The notes: generated by a model from the letters alone, not told the origin. A stretch of 64,000 nucleotides of DNA from Burkholderiales bacterium (GCA_028868995.1 JAGWTH010000001.1:1-64000); one strand, 5' to 3'; shown: positions 15,419 to 25,292, counted from the stretch's first letter. Made by a program: numbers and translations.

Positions 15419-17419
15419 TCAGAGTTCTTGCACGGGCAGAGTGAATCGAAAGATCGTACCTTGCGGCTGGTTGGGCTCGAACACCAGCTGGCTGCCATGC
15501 TGCTCCACCACCGTGCGGCACAGGCTCAGGCCCAGGCCCATGCCCTCGGCCTTGGTGGTGAAGAAAGGGGTGAACAGCTGCCGCTGGATCTCCGGCGGGA
15601 TGCCCGGCCCGCAGTCCATCACGGAGAACTCCAGCCAGCGCCTGCCCGCCTCGGTCGCCGGGGTGGCGCGCACCTGCAGCACCAGTTCGGGCTCGGGGAT
15701 GCGGGCCTCGTCCATCGCCTGCATCGCGTTGCGGGCCAGGTTGAGCAGCACCTGCTCCACCATCGTGCGGTCGCACAGCACCGGCGGCAGTCCCTGGGGA
15801 ACGCGCACCTCCACCTCCACGCCCAGCTTGCGAGCCTGCAGGTTCACCAGCGGCAGCACGGCGTCGATCAGCGCCCCGGCCGACACCGGCTCGCGCGCCT
15901 GGTCGCGCCGGCGCACGAAGTCGTGCACGCTCCTGATCACCCGGCCGGCGCGGTCGGCCTGTTCGGAGATGCCCCGCATGGCCACCTGCAGGTCGGGCGC
16001 GCAGGCGGGCGCCTGCTGCAGCAGGTTCATGGAGCCGCTGGCATAGCTGGCGATCGCGGCCAGGGGCTGGTTCAGCTCGTGGCTCAGCAGGGAGGCCATC
16101 TCCCCCACCGTCGCCAGCCGCGCCGTGGCCTGCAGCCGCTCCTGGCTGGCGCGCGACAGCTCCTCGACCCGGCGCTGCTCGCTGATGTCCAGCACCGCGC
16201 TCATCCAGCCGGTCTGCAGGCCTTGCGCGTTGATCAGCGGCGCCTCGATGATCAGCACCGGAAAGCGCGTGCCGTCCTTGCGCATGAACACCGACTCGAA
16301 GCCCTCGCGCGGCGGCCGGTGGCCCCCGGTCAGGCGCACCGCCTGGCGCTTGCCGTACTCCTGCGCGCGCTCGGGCGGCCAGTAGGGCGCCGGGGCGCCG
16401 CGGCCCAGGAGCTCCTCCTGGCTGAAGCCCACCATCTGGCAGAACGCCGGGTTCACGTAGGTGGTGCGCCCCTGCAGGTCGCGCGCGCGCAGGCCGGTGA
16501 CCAGCGAGTCCTCCATGGCCTTGCGGAAGGCCAGCGCGTCGGCCAGGTCCTGCTCCACGCGCAGGCGCCGCCGCGTGTCGTGCGCCAGCATGAACAGCAC
16601 GGTCACCAGCGCGATCGACATCAGCGTCACCAGCGCCGTGAGCACGTTGGGGAACAGGTCCGGCTCGGTGCGCCGCCAGCTGTCCAGGCGCAGCACCATG
16701 GTCAGGCCCGGCAGGTCCAGCAGCTGCTGCGCGGTGAACACCTTGGAGCCGCGCCGCGCCAGGCCGTACATCGCCAGCCGCGTCCCGTCCGCCTCGGTGA
16801 AGGAGATCTCCTGGGTGCGCCCCATCTGCGGCCCGATCTGGGTGGCCAGCAGGTCGCTGAGCGAATAGGTGGCCACCAGGAAGCCCGTCAGCCGGCCGAC
16901 CTGCACCTCGGGCAGGCACAGCTCCATCAGCTCCAGGCCCAGGCCGTCGGACTGGGGCTCGAAGTGGCTGCGCGAGTAGGCGGGGCTGCTGAGCCGGCGC
17001 GCCGTGACGCACGCCTGCTGCACGTCCGGCAGGGAGTTGGCGCGCCCCATCTTGGCGAACACCGGGGCGCGGTAGGGCGTCTCCGCGGCCTCCAGGACCT
17101 GCAGGCCGGGGCCGCGGCGCTCGATGCTGACCCATTCACGGTGGCGGCGCAGCAACGCCTCGGCCTCGCTGCGCCACTGCTGCGGGTTGTGCTGGCCGGA
17201 CTGCAGCGCCTGCAGCTCCTGCACATTGCGGGTGAGCGCCGCGCGCATGTCGCTCAATGCGTCGGCGACATCCCGCTCGACGTGGGCCTGCGCCACGCTG
17301 GCCTCGTAGCGGGCGGCCAGATAGACCAGCGTCGCCAGCATCCCCACCACCAGCACGCCCAGCAGGGCCCACAGCCCCCAGCGGCGCCAGTTCGACAGCC
17401 GCCGCAGGCCGGAAGGCAA
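15419..17419 (-). CDS. PAS-domain membrane sensor histidine kinase (DctS-like)
   Basis: The 666-residue product has a membrane helix near residues 14-36, a periplasmic sensor region, a second helix near 250-270, a PAS domain (TTYVNPAFCQMVGFSQEELL) and a kinase core. In the core the H-box is SHELNQPLAAI (His near 447), the N-box NLARNAMQAM, and the G-boxes DCGPGIP and GMGLGLSLCR. Size and layout match DctS-type kinases that sense organic acids in the periplasm and phosphorylate a FixJ-like partner, which is the next gene. The only start codon in the obvious frame is TTG at 17419 without a ribosome site. Seven codons upstream in the same frame an ATT (17438-17440) sits 6 nt after GGGGGAGG, so the real start may be an AUU codon. 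Confidence 0.88.
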   Translation of the reverse strand: MPSGLRRLSNWRRWGLWALLGVLVVGMLATLVYLAARYEASVAQAHVERDVADALSDMRAALTRNVQELQALQSGQHNPQQWRSEAEALLRRHREWVSIERRGPGLQVLEAAETPYRAPVFAKMGRANSLPDVQQACVTARRLSSPAYSRSHFEPQSDGLGLELMELCLPEVQVGRLTGFLVATYSLSDLLATQIGPQMGRTQEISFTEADGTRLAMYGLARRGSKVFTAQQLLDLPGLTMVLRLDSWRRTEPDLFPNVLTALVTLMSIALVTVLFMLAHDTRRRLRVEQDLADALAFRKAMEDSLVTGLRARDLQGRTTYVNPAFCQMVGFSQEELLGRGAPAPYWPPERAQEYGKRQAVRLTGGHRPPREGFESVFMRKDGTRFPVLIIEAPLINAQGLQTGWMSAVLDISEQRRVEELSRASQERLQATARLATVGEMASLLSHELNQPLAAIASYASGSMNLLQQAPACAPDLQVAMRGISEQADRAGRVIRSVHDFVRRRDQAREPVSAGALIDAVLPLVNLQARKLGVEVEVRVPQGLPPVLCDRTMVEQVLLNLARNAMQAMDEARIPEPELVLQVRATPATEAGRRWLEFSVMDCGPGIPPEIQRQLFTPFFTTKAEGMGLGLSLCRTVVEQHGSQLVFEPNQPQGTIFRFTLPVQEL

Positions 17420-17483
17420 GGGGGCGGCGAGACTGCTAATGAGAAACCTCCCCCAGGATTGCCCGCTGCGCGGGCTGCTCCTC

Positions 17484-17505
17484 CCCCCTCCGCAAGCGGA
17501 GGGGG
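17484..17505. other. Perfect 10-bp hairpin between nitrilase and kinase genes
   Basis: CCCCCTCCGC (17484-17493) and GCGGAGGGGG (17496-17505) form a perfect stem with a 2-nt AA loop on the DNA. It sits in the 114-bp gap after the nitrilase-family gene. There is no T-tract on either strand. It could attenuate read-through from the nitrilase gene into the sensor kinase or be a mobile palindromic repeat. Confidence 0.5.
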
Positions 17506-17533
17506 CGAGCGCCTTCGCGCGGCCGTGCGGCGC

Positions 17534-18343
17534 TCATAAGACTCGGTGATCCAGCGCCGGCAGCTGCGCGCGCACCTGCGCCAGCCGCCCGGCGTCGATC
17601 TCGGCCAGCACCACGCCCGGCCCGTCCTCCGGCCGCACCGCCAGCACGGCACCCCAGGGATCGACCACCATCGAATGACCCCAGGTGCGCCGCCCGTTCT
17701 CGTGCCGCCCGCCCTGCGCCGGCGCGCAGACGTAGGCGAGGTTCTCCACGGCCCGCGCCCGCAGCAGCAATTCCCAGTGCGCCTGCCCGGTGGGCCAGGT
17801 GAAGGCGCTGGGCACCAGCAGCAGGTCGGCCCCCAGGCCCCGGTACAGCTCGGGAAAGCGCAGGTCGTAGCACACCGACAGCCCGACCCGCCACGCATGG
17901 CCGTCGCGCGACGGCAGCGTGAACGCCTGGGGGACGCCGCCTGGCTCGATCACGCGCGACTCGTCGTACTGCTCGCGGCCGTTGTCGAAGCGGAACAGGT
18001 GGATCTTGTCGTAGCGCGCCACGCACTCGCCGGCCGGGGAGAAAGCCAGACTGGTGTTGCGCACATGCCGGTCGCTGCCGGCCGCGAGCGGCAGCGTGCC
18101 GCCCACCACCCACAGGCCCAGCGCGCGGGCACTGCCGGCGAGGAACGACTGCACGGGCCCCTCGCCGAAGCGCTCGCGCACGGCGAGCTTGTCGCCGTCG
18201 CGCCGGCCCATGAGGCAGAAATATTCGGGCAGCACGGCGAGCTCGGCGCCGGCCGCCGCGGCCTGCGCCAGCAGCGAACGCGCGGCCTCCAGGTTGGCGG
18301 CCACGTCGGTGCCGGAGACGGTCTGCAGGGCGGCGATCTTCAT
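17534..18343 (-). CDS. Nitrilase-superfamily amidohydrolase (Nit1/omega-amidase type)
   Basis: This 269-residue cytoplasmic enzyme has the nitrilase catalytic triad: Glu40 in VLPEYF, Lys113 in YDKIHLFRF and Cys158 in SVCYDLRFPE. The motifs GGRHENGRRTWGHSMVVDP are typical of the Nit1/deaminated-glutathione amidase and omega-amidase branch, and the length fits that branch. It would hydrolyse amide bonds of small molecules, perhaps deaminated glutathione as a repair step. The start MKIAALQTVS is the normal N-terminus for the family; longer frames run through yhdP in another frame. It lies 14 bp after yhdP on the same strand, an arrangement that recurs in betaproteobacteria. Confidence 0.9.
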   Translation of the reverse strand: MKIAALQTVSGTDVAANLEAARSLLAQAAAAGAELAVLPEYFCLMGRRDGDKLAVRERFGEGPVQSFLAGSARALGLWVVGGTLPLAAGSDRHVRNTSLAFSPAGECVARYDKIHLFRFDNGREQYDESRVIEPGGVPQAFTLPSRDGHAWRVGLSVCYDLRFPELYRGLGADLLLVPSAFTWPTGQAHWELLLRARAVENLAYVCAPAQGGRHENGRRTWGHSMVVDPWGAVLAVRPEDGPGVVLAEIDAGRLAQVRAQLPALDHRVL

Positions 18344-18357
18344 GGCGGGCCTCGCGT

Positions 18358-21300
18358 TCAGCGGGTGGCGGATGCGTCCGGCGCCGCGGCGGCGCCGGTG
18401 GTCGGAGCGCCGCGCTCGACGCGCGTGACGCGCGGGTCCGTCCAGGTGCCGTCGACATGGAACTCCTGTGTCGCCGCCTTCATCAGCGGCTCGCGCAGGA
18501 ACATCTGCGCGAGGAACGAGCCCAGGCCGATCGCGGGATTGATCACGCCGGCCACCAGCGAGGCGGTGCCGGCGTTGATCTCGGGGATGACGACCACCTT
18601 CAGGTCCTGCGTCTCGTGCGCGATGTCGGCCCGGCCCTCCATCAGCACCGCCGCGTTCACGCCCTTCATCTGCAGGTTGTTGGTGGAGGCGATGCCCTGG
18701 TCGATGGCGACGTCGCCGCGCACGAAGTCGAAGGCGAAGCCCTGGCTGAAGACATCGCGGAAGTCCAGGCTCAGCCGCCGCGGCAGCGACTGCAGGCTCA
18801 GCACGCCCAGCAGCTTCGCCAGGCCGGGATCGGCCTTGAGGAACTGCCCGCCCTGCACGTCGACATGGAAGCTGCCGGTGAGCGTCGGGTAGCCGAAGGC
18901 CAGGGGCGAGCCCAGCCAGGAGACGGTGCCCTCCATCTGCCCCCGGCCGCGCCGCACCACGTCCTTCATCCCGAAGCGCGCCAGCAGCTGGCCGGCGTCG
19001 GCGATGTCCAGGCGGAACTTCATGGCGGTGCGGCGCCGCTCGGCACCGCGCCCGCCGGGACGAGCGGCCGCCTGGGCGTCGAGCGCGGTCCAATTGCCCG
19101 AAGCCGAGAACGTCGCCTCCGGCACCGTCAGCACGAGCCTGTTCAGGCGCCACTCCCGCTCGCTGCCGTCCCGGGCGACGGCACCGGCGCCCCGGTTGAC
19201 GGCGTCGATCTCCAGGCGCCCCAGCTTGCGCCCCTTCAGCTCGAAGTCCTCGACGACCACGTCGAGCGCCGGGATGCTGCTCGCCTGCTCGTCCAGCAGG
19301 TTCTCGACGTCGTGCGCCGCGGAGGCCGCCATGTTCATCCGCGCCAGGCGCGCGTACAGGCGTCCGGCCCCGGTGTCCCGGGGCTGCCGGTATTCCAGGT
19401 AGCCATTGAGTTCGTCGGCGTCCACGTTGGCCCGCCAGACGCTGCCCTCGCGCGAACCACCCACCACCACGTTGTGCAGCGGCCGCCCGTCGACGGTCAG
19501 ATCGCGGGCCCGCACGGCCAGCGTGGTCGGCAGGTAGCCCATGGCGCCGGCGCCGTTGCCGGGCGGGGCCGCGCCGGTCCCGGGTGCCGCGGTGCCGGCG
19601 GCGCGCGCCAGGGCCGCCTGCCAGGCGTCCACGTCGAAGCGGTCCAGCTGCACGTTGGCCGTCACGCCCTCGGTCGGCATGGCGACGTCCTCGCCGGGCG
19701 CCAGGCCGACCGCGATGCTGCCGCGCACCACCTGCGGCTCGGCGCCCGCGAGGTCGCGCACGAAGCTCACCCGGGCCAGTCGGCCAACCTCCACCGACAG
19801 CTGGTCCTGCAGCCGGCCCCCGGGGGCGAGCGCCTCGCGCGTGAGGGCGGTTTCGTAGCGCAGCGGCAGGACGGCCTCGGCCGGCTTGTTCAGGGGCGCC
19901 GGCAGGTTGATCGCCAGGCCCTGCAGGTTGCTGGTGACCTGCACCTCGGGCGTGCCGCGGCGGAAGGCGAGCGCGAGGTTGTACGCCGCCGACCCGCTGA
20001 AGTCGCGGGCGAGTCGCGCCACGAAGCCCAGCTCGCGGGCCTGCCGCAGCCCGTCCGCGGTGACCGTGCCCTGGGCCTTGATCTGCACGACCGGTCCGTT
20101 CGCGCCGGGCGCCGGGCGCATGCCGCCTTCCAGGCGTACCTCGCCGCCCAGCGCGCGCGCCTGCACGCCGGACAGCTGGAAACCCTTGTCGGAGAACTGC
20201 ACGGTACCGCGGGCGCGCGCGAGCAGCGGCGCGTCGGGCGCGATCTGCACGTCGTTCCCGGCCAGGGTGACCGTGCCCTGTACCTGCGACCGGGCCATCT
20301 GCTGCAGCGGCAACTGCAGCTGGAGGTCCACGTCGGCGTTGCCGCTGGCGCTGGCCTGCGCCAGCGCCCGGTTCGTCATCGCCGCCAGCGGCGAGGTGTT
20401 GACCAGGTTCAGGGCATCGTTCACCGGCCCGGCCACGCGGCCCTGCACCTGCACCTGCGTGTGGTGGAAGTCGGGAATCTGCGCGTCGGCGCGCACCTGC
20501 AGCCTCGGCAGGCCCTGCACCTGGGCGCGCACGTTGCTCACCTTCATGCCCTGGCCCTGGAAGTCCAGGTCGCCGGACACGCCGGCGAGCGCCGGCCAGG
20601 GCGCCTGGCCGTGCGAGAAGCTGCGCGGCACGTAGGCGTAGGTCACGTCGCGCACCTGCGCCGTGACGTGGAACTCGCCGCCCTTGTTGTCCGGGAACGG
20701 GAACTGGCCCAGGTCGCCGCGCACGCGGAACTTCGCCGTCGTGACCCGTCCGGCCTGCACCGATTCCTGCACGTAGTCGCGTGCATCCTTGGGCACCGCC
20801 AGCGGCAGGTAACGCCACACGCGCGCGCCGTTGGCGCGGTTCAGGCTGCCCTGCAGGTCCAGCGTTCCGGGGAAGCGGGGGGCGCCCGGCTGCCTGCGCG
20901 CATCCCCTGCCTGCCAGCGGGCCTGGACCTCGCCGGCGGCGTCGGGGTTGGCGAAGCGCGCGTTGCTGACGGTCAGCGCCGGCTGGCCCCCGCCAAGCTG
21001 CCACTGCAGGTCGGCGGAGAGCGTGTCCAGCGGCAGCACCGGGTCCTCGAACACGCCGGGGAACTCCAGGGCGCCCTGCTTGACCGCCAGTTTCGCCTTG
21101 CCGCCCGCCTGGTTGAGGTCGAAATCGACCGTGGCCCCGCGCACGCCCGGGGTGCCCGCCTTGCCCTCGGCACCGGGCCGCGCCGCGATCTCCAGGCCGC
21201 TGGCGCGCCCACGCGCCTCATAGCTCTGCGGCGCCTCCAGCGAGCCTTGCCAGCGGGCCTGGATCTTCTCCACCAGTCCCCGCGGCGAGTAGGCCGCCAG

Positions 21301-22461
21301 CGCCGAGTGGGTGGGCGCGCCCAGCGGCAGGCGGCTGGCGACCTGGCTGAGCGCGCCCAGGTCCAGCATGTCCGCGTTGAGTTCCCCCCTCGCCGGCACC
21401 TGCCCCTCGGCACCCGTCCAGGACACGGAGAGGTTGCCGCCCGGCCAGCGCTGGCCGTCCTGCGTCAGGAACTGCAGGTCCTGCGTGTGGAACTCGAAGC
21501 CGCCGGCCAGCTTGCGCCCGCCCAGGCGTCCCGACACGGACTGGAGGGCGAGCGGCTGCAATTGGGGATCCAGCGTCACGCTGACGTCTCGCAGGGCCAC
21601 GTCCGCGGTCCCGCCCACGACCCGGCCCCGGTCCACGTCGGCCCAGGCGCGCAGCCGCCCGGCGCCCTGCTCGATGCGGAAGCCCAGGTCGGCATAGCGG
21701 CGCAGCTGCGACAGGTCGATGCTGGCGAAGTCGCCGTACACCTCCCCGCTCCACTGCTGCCAGCGGCCGGAACCCGTGGACAGCAGGGGCTGGCGGAACA
21801 CGGCCGCCAGCGTGAACCGTCGGCCCCATTCCGGCGGCGGTGTCGCATCCAGGCGCAGCAGGTGGCGCCGGACCTGGTTGCGCGCGACGAAGTCCACCTG
21901 GTCCAGGGCCAGCGGCGGGGCGCCGCGCTGTTCGTCGGTCCAGCGGACCTGGCCGCCCTCGATGACGAACTCCCCCTGCCGGAAGAACCAGTCCAGCGCC
22001 CGGCTGTCGTCGCCGCCGGCGCGCGAGAGGTCCAGGCCGGCCACGAAGATGCGCCCGTCCGGCGCGCGCCGGATGTCCAGCTGCGGGTGGGCGATGTACA
22101 GCTGCGCGAAGCCCAGGTTCCACAGCGAGCGCGGCGACAGCGCCACCTCCACCACCGGCAGGGTGAGGGCGGGACGGCCCTGCGCATCCTGCAGGACGAC
22201 GTCCTGCAGGGTGAAGGACGGGATCAGCCCCTCGCTGCGGGCGCTGATCGCGCCGATGCGCACCGGAATCCCCAGCACCCGGCTGGCCCGCATTTCCAGC
22301 GCGGGACGCAGCTCGCCGATTCGCGGCACAATGAATTCATGAAGCGCCCCCCACGCCAGCGCCAGCAGCAAGGCCGCCGCCAGCAGCAGCCACAGGGACC
22401 ACTTGACGGCTGCTGCGAACAACCTCAGCACGCGTGAGGGAATCGGCGGCGTCGGATTCAT
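18358..22461 (-). CDS. yhdP: YhdP family AsmA-like envelope protein
   Basis: A 1367-residue protein anchored by one N-terminal membrane helix (about residues 19-40, WSLWLLLAAALLLALAWGAL), with a very long periplasmic part rich in beta-strand repeats. The N-terminal domain (LRPALEMRASRVLGIPVRIG, then VVEVALSPRSLWNLGF) and the C-terminal AsmA_2-like region (FDFVRGDVAIDQGIASTNN, MEGRADIAHETQDL) match YhdP. YhdP and its AsmA-like relatives form long hydrophobic grooves that move phospholipids between the inner and outer membranes. Size agrees with the family (about 1270-1400). It is divergent from glnE, with only 24 bp between start codons. Confidence 0.93.
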   Translation of the reverse strand: MNPTPPIPSRVLRLFAAAVKWSLWLLLAAALLLALAWGALHEFIVPRIGELRPALEMRASRVLGIPVRIGAISARSEGLIPSFTLQDVVLQDAQGRPALTLPVVEVALSPRSLWNLGFAQLYIAHPQLDIRRAPDGRIFVAGLDLSRAGGDDSRALDWFFRQGEFVIEGGQVRWTDEQRGAPPLALDQVDFVARNQVRRHLLRLDATPPPEWGRRFTLAAVFRQPLLSTGSGRWQQWSGEVYGDFASIDLSQLRRYADLGFRIEQGAGRLRAWADVDRGRVVGGTADVALRDVSVTLDPQLQPLALQSVSGRLGGRKLAGGFEFHTQDLQFLTQDGQRWPGGNLSVSWTGAEGQVPARGELNADMLDLGALSQVASRLPLGAPTHSALAAYSPRGLVEKIQARWQGSLEAPQSYEARGRASGLEIAARPGAEGKAGTPGVRGATVDFDLNQAGGKAKLAVKQGALEFPGVFEDPVLPLDTLSADLQWQLGGGQPALTVSNARFANPDAAGEVQARWQAGDARRQPGAPRFPGTLDLQGSLNRANGARVWRYLPLAVPKDARDYVQESVQAGRVTTAKFRVRGDLGQFPFPDNKGGEFHVTAQVRDVTYAYVPRSFSHGQAPWPALAGVSGDLDFQGQGMKVSNVRAQVQGLPRLQVRADAQIPDFHHTQVQVQGRVAGPVNDALNLVNTSPLAAMTNRALAQASASGNADVDLQLQLPLQQMARSQVQGTVTLAGNDVQIAPDAPLLARARGTVQFSDKGFQLSGVQARALGGEVRLEGGMRPAPGANGPVVQIKAQGTVTADGLRQARELGFVARLARDFSGSAAYNLALAFRRGTPEVQVTSNLQGLAINLPAPLNKPAEAVLPLRYETALTREALAPGGRLQDQLSVEVGRLARVSFVRDLAGAEPQVVRGSIAVGLAPGEDVAMPTEGVTANVQLDRFDVDAWQAALARAAGTAAPGTGAAPPGNGAGAMGYLPTTLAVRARDLTVDGRPLHNVVVGGSREGSVWRANVDADELNGYLEYRQPRDTGAGRLYARLARMNMAASAAHDVENLLDEQASSIPALDVVVEDFELKGRKLGRLEIDAVNRGAGAVARDGSEREWRLNRLVLTVPEATFSASGNWTALDAQAAARPGGRGAERRRTAMKFRLDIADAGQLLARFGMKDVVRRGRGQMEGTVSWLGSPLAFGYPTLTGSFHVDVQGGQFLKADPGLAKLLGVLSLQSLPRRLSLDFRDVFSQGFAFDFVRGDVAIDQGIASTNNLQMKGVNAAVLMEGRADIAHETQDLKVVVIPEINAGTASLVAGVINPAIGLGSFLAQMFLREPLMKAATQEFHVDGTWTDPRVTRVERGAPTTGAAAAPDASATR

Positions 22462-22485
22462 GAATACTTCGGACAGGCGGGAATT

Positions 22486-25284
22486 ATGACCCTGGGCGCC
22501 GCGCCGGGTTCGCGCGACGAGGACACGGCCGCCCCCGGCGGCCCGGGAGGCGGGCGACCGCTGGCAGGCGCCCCGGTCGAGGGCCCGCTGTCAGGCCATT
22601 CGCGCTTCGCCCAGCGGCTGCGGCGCCGCTATGCGGCCGAACTGCCCCTGCTGGCACCCGGCGTCCCCGGGCCCGCGACGATCCCTGCCGCCTACGAGGC
22701 GCTGCGCGCGCGCGGCCACGACGTCGCCTCCGGCCTGCGGGTGCTGCGCCAGCTGGTGATGGAGCGGCTGGTCACGCTCGATTGCGACCAGCAGGCGCCG
22801 CTGGCGGCGATCACCGGCGCGATCACCAGCCTGGCGGAATTCGCCCTGGACGTCGCCTGCGAGCACGCCTTCGCGGAGCTGGACGCGGTGCACGGTGCCC
22901 CGCTCGGCGCCGACGGGTCACGCTCGCAGCTGTGGGTGATCGGCATGGGCAAGCTGGGCGCTCGCGAGCTCAACGTGTCCAGCGACATCGACCTGATCTA
23001 CGTCTACGACCAGGACGGCGAGACCGCCGGCAGCGCCGAGGGCCGCGGGCGCATCACCCACCACGAGTACTTCGCCAAGGTCGTGAAGATGATCTTCGGG
23101 CTGATCGGCGACGTCACCGAGCACGGTTTCGTGTTCCGGGTCGACCTGGCCCTGCGCCCGAACGGCAATTCCGGCCCGCCGGCGGTGTCGCTGGGCGCGC
23201 TGGAGGACTACCTGCAGGTGCAGGGCCGCGAGTGGGAGCGCTTCGCCTGGATGAAGAGCCGGGTGGTGGCGCCGCGCAGCAGCATCGCCAATGGTTCGGC
23301 GCGGGCGCTGGGGGCGGTCGTGCTGCCCTTCGTGTTCCGGCGCTACCTGGACTACAACGTGTTCGAGTCGCTGCGCACGCTGCACCGCCAGATCCGCGAG
23401 CACGCCTCGCGGCGCGCCGCCGGCCGGCCCGAGCGCGCCAACGACGTCAAGCTCTCGCGCGGCGGCATCCGCGAGATCGAGTTCATCGTGCAGCTGCTGC
23501 AGGTCGTGCGCGGCGGCCAGTTCCCCGAGCTGCGCACGCGCCCGACCCTGCTGGCCCTGGAGCGGCTCGCGGCCGCCGGCCTGATGTCGCAGGATACGGC
23601 GGGCGCCCTGGCCGCGGCCTACACCTTCCTGCGCCGGGTCGAGCACCGCATCCAGTACCTGGACGACCAGCAGACTCACGTGCTCCCCACGGGCTGCCGG
23701 AACGACGAGGACGATTCGGACCTGGCCTGGATCGCCCGCACCCTGGGCCATGCCGACTGCCGCCCCTTCCTGCTCGAGCTGGACGGGCACCGCGAGTTCG
23801 TCGCCGACGAATTCGACCGCCTGCTGGGCGGCACCCAGGAGTGCAAGGGCTGCAACGGCAGGAACGGCAAGGCGGCGGCGCCCGACCTGGACACGATCAT
23901 CGAGACCCTGCCGGCGCAGCTGCAGCAGCGCATCCAGCGCTGGCGCGGGCACCCGCGCGTGCTGGCGCTGCGCGACGACGCGCGCCAGCGCCTCACGCGC
24001 CTGGTGGCCCGCACCGCCCAGTGGCTGCGTGAAGGCCGCGTCGGCGAGGAGTCGGCCGTGCGCATGGCCGACTGGATCGAGCCGCTGCTGCGGCGCGAGA
24101 GCTACCTGGCGCTGCTGTGGGAGCGCCCCGCGGTGCACGAGCGGCTGCTGCGCCTGCTGGGCGCGGCCCGCTGGCCGGCGCGCTACCTGATGCAGCACCC
24201 GGGCGTGATCGACGAACTGGCCAGCGAAGGCCTGCTCACCGAGCGCTTCAGCGCCCCCGACTTCGAGCGCGACCTGGAGGACCGCAAGCGTTCCCTGCAG
24301 CGCACCCGCGAGGCGGACGACGAGGCGCTGCTCAATTTGCTGCGCCGCGCGCACCACGCCGAGCTGTTCCGCACCCTGGCGCGCGACGTCGAGGGCGTGC
24401 TGACGGTGGAACAGGTGGCCGACGAACTGAGCGCGCTGGCCGACACCACGCTGCGGGTCACCGCGCGCTGGTGCTGGGAGCGCCTGAAGCAGCGGCACCG
24501 CGACGCGCCCCTGTTCGCGATCCTCGGCTACGGCAAGCTGGGGGGCAAGGAGCTGGGCTACGGCAGCGACCTGGACATCGTGTTCGTCTTCGAGGACGAG
24601 GACGAGCGCGCCCCGGAGATCTACGCCGCCTACGTGCGCAAGATCATCAACTGGCTGTCCACCAAGACCGCCGAGGGCGACCTGTTCGAGATCGACACGG
24701 CGCTGCGGCCCAACGGCAATTCCGGCCTGCTGGTGACCACCTTCCACGCCTACGCAAACTACCAGGAAGGCCGCGGCAGCAACACCGCGTGGACCTGGGA
24801 GCACCAGGCGATGACCCGCGCACGCTTCGTCACGGGCCTGGAGGCGCTGCGGCCGCGCTTCGACACCGTGCGCGAGAGCGTCATCACCGCGCCGCGCGAC
24901 GTCGAGGCGCTGGCGCGCGAGATCGTCGCCATGCGCGAGAAGGTGCGCGCGGCCCATCCGGTGCGGGAGGGACGCTTCGACCTGAAGCACAGTCCGGGCG
25001 GCATGGTCGATGCCGAATTCGCGGTGCAGTTCCTGGTGCTGTCGCGGGCCCGCAGCCACCGCGAGCTGATTCCCAACGTGGGCAACATCGCGTTGCTGCA
25101 GCGCGCCGAGGCGGCGGGACTGCTGCCCGCGGGGGTCGGCCTGGCGGCCGCGGACGCCTACCGCGAACTGCGCCGGCACCAGCACCGCGCCCGCCTGAAC
25201 GAGGAATCGACGCAGTTCGCGCAGGACGAACTCTCGGCCGAGCGCGATGCGATCCTCGCGCTGTGGCGCCACGTGTTCGGCTGA
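22486..25284 (+). CDS. glnE: Glutamine synthetase adenylyltransferase/deadenylase
   Basis: GlnE switches glutamine synthetase off by adenylylation and on again by phosphorolysis, depending on the PII signal and glutamine. The 932-residue protein has two nucleotidyltransferase domains: the deadenylase at the N-terminus (GMGKLGARELNVSSDIDLIY, near residue 150) and the adenylylase in the C-terminal half (GYGKLGGKELGYGSDLDIVF, near 681). Both keep the G-S-D-x-D or S-S-D-x-D metal motif. Between them lies the GlnD_UR_UTase-like region. Near residue 452 there is an odd short Cys/Asn/Gly insert, ECKGCNGRNGKAA, which looks like lineage-specific loop filler. It converges on the heptose adenylyltransferase gene 8 bp away. 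Confidence 0.96.
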   Translation: MTLGAAPGSRDEDTAAPGGPGGGRPLAGAPVEGPLSGHSRFAQRLRRRYAAELPLLAPGVPGPATIPAAYEALRARGHDVASGLRVLRQLVMERLVTLDCDQQAPLAAITGAITSLAEFALDVACEHAFAELDAVHGAPLGADGSRSQLWVIGMGKLGARELNVSSDIDLIYVYDQDGETAGSAEGRGRITHHEYFAKVVKMIFGLIGDVTEHGFVFRVDLALRPNGNSGPPAVSLGALEDYLQVQGREWERFAWMKSRVVAPRSSIANGSARALGAVVLPFVFRRYLDYNVFESLRTLHRQIREHASRRAAGRPERANDVKLSRGGIREIEFIVQLLQVVRGGQFPELRTRPTLLALERLAAAGLMSQDTAGALAAAYTFLRRVEHRIQYLDDQQTHVLPTGCRNDEDDSDLAWIARTLGHADCRPFLLELDGHREFVADEFDRLLGGTQECKGCNGRNGKAAAPDLDTIIETLPAQLQQRIQRWRGHPRVLALRDDARQRLTRLVARTAQWLREGRVGEESAVRMADWIEPLLRRESYLALLWERPAVHERLLRLLGAARWPARYLMQHPGVIDELASEGLLTERFSAPDFERDLEDRKRSLQRTREADDEALLNLLRRAHHAELFRTLARDVEGVLTVEQVADELSALADTTLRVTARWCWERLKQRHRDAPLFAILGYGKLGGKELGYGSDLDIVFVFEDEDERAPEIYAAYVRKIINWLSTKTAEGDLFEIDTALRPNGNSGLLVTTFHAYANYQEGRGSNTAWTWEHQAMTRARFVTGLEALRPRFDTVRESVITAPRDVEALAREIVAMREKVRAAHPVREGRFDLKHSPGGMVDAEFAVQFLVLSRARSHRELIPNVGNIALLQRAEAAGLLPAGVGLAAADAYRELRRHQHRARLNEESTQFAQDELSAERDAILALWRHVFG

Positions 25285-25292
25285 ACGCCGGC

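Noticed and set aside
17534-21004. 1156-codon minus-strand frame fused to the nitrilase gene
   Set aside because: Only the last 269 codons resemble a protein family; upstream it overlaps yhdP in another frame with shadow-type composition.
18457-22437. 1326-codon plus-strand frame opposite yhdP
   Set aside because: Antisense shadow; YhdP motifs are clear on the minus strand and the plus-strand product has no recognisable domain.
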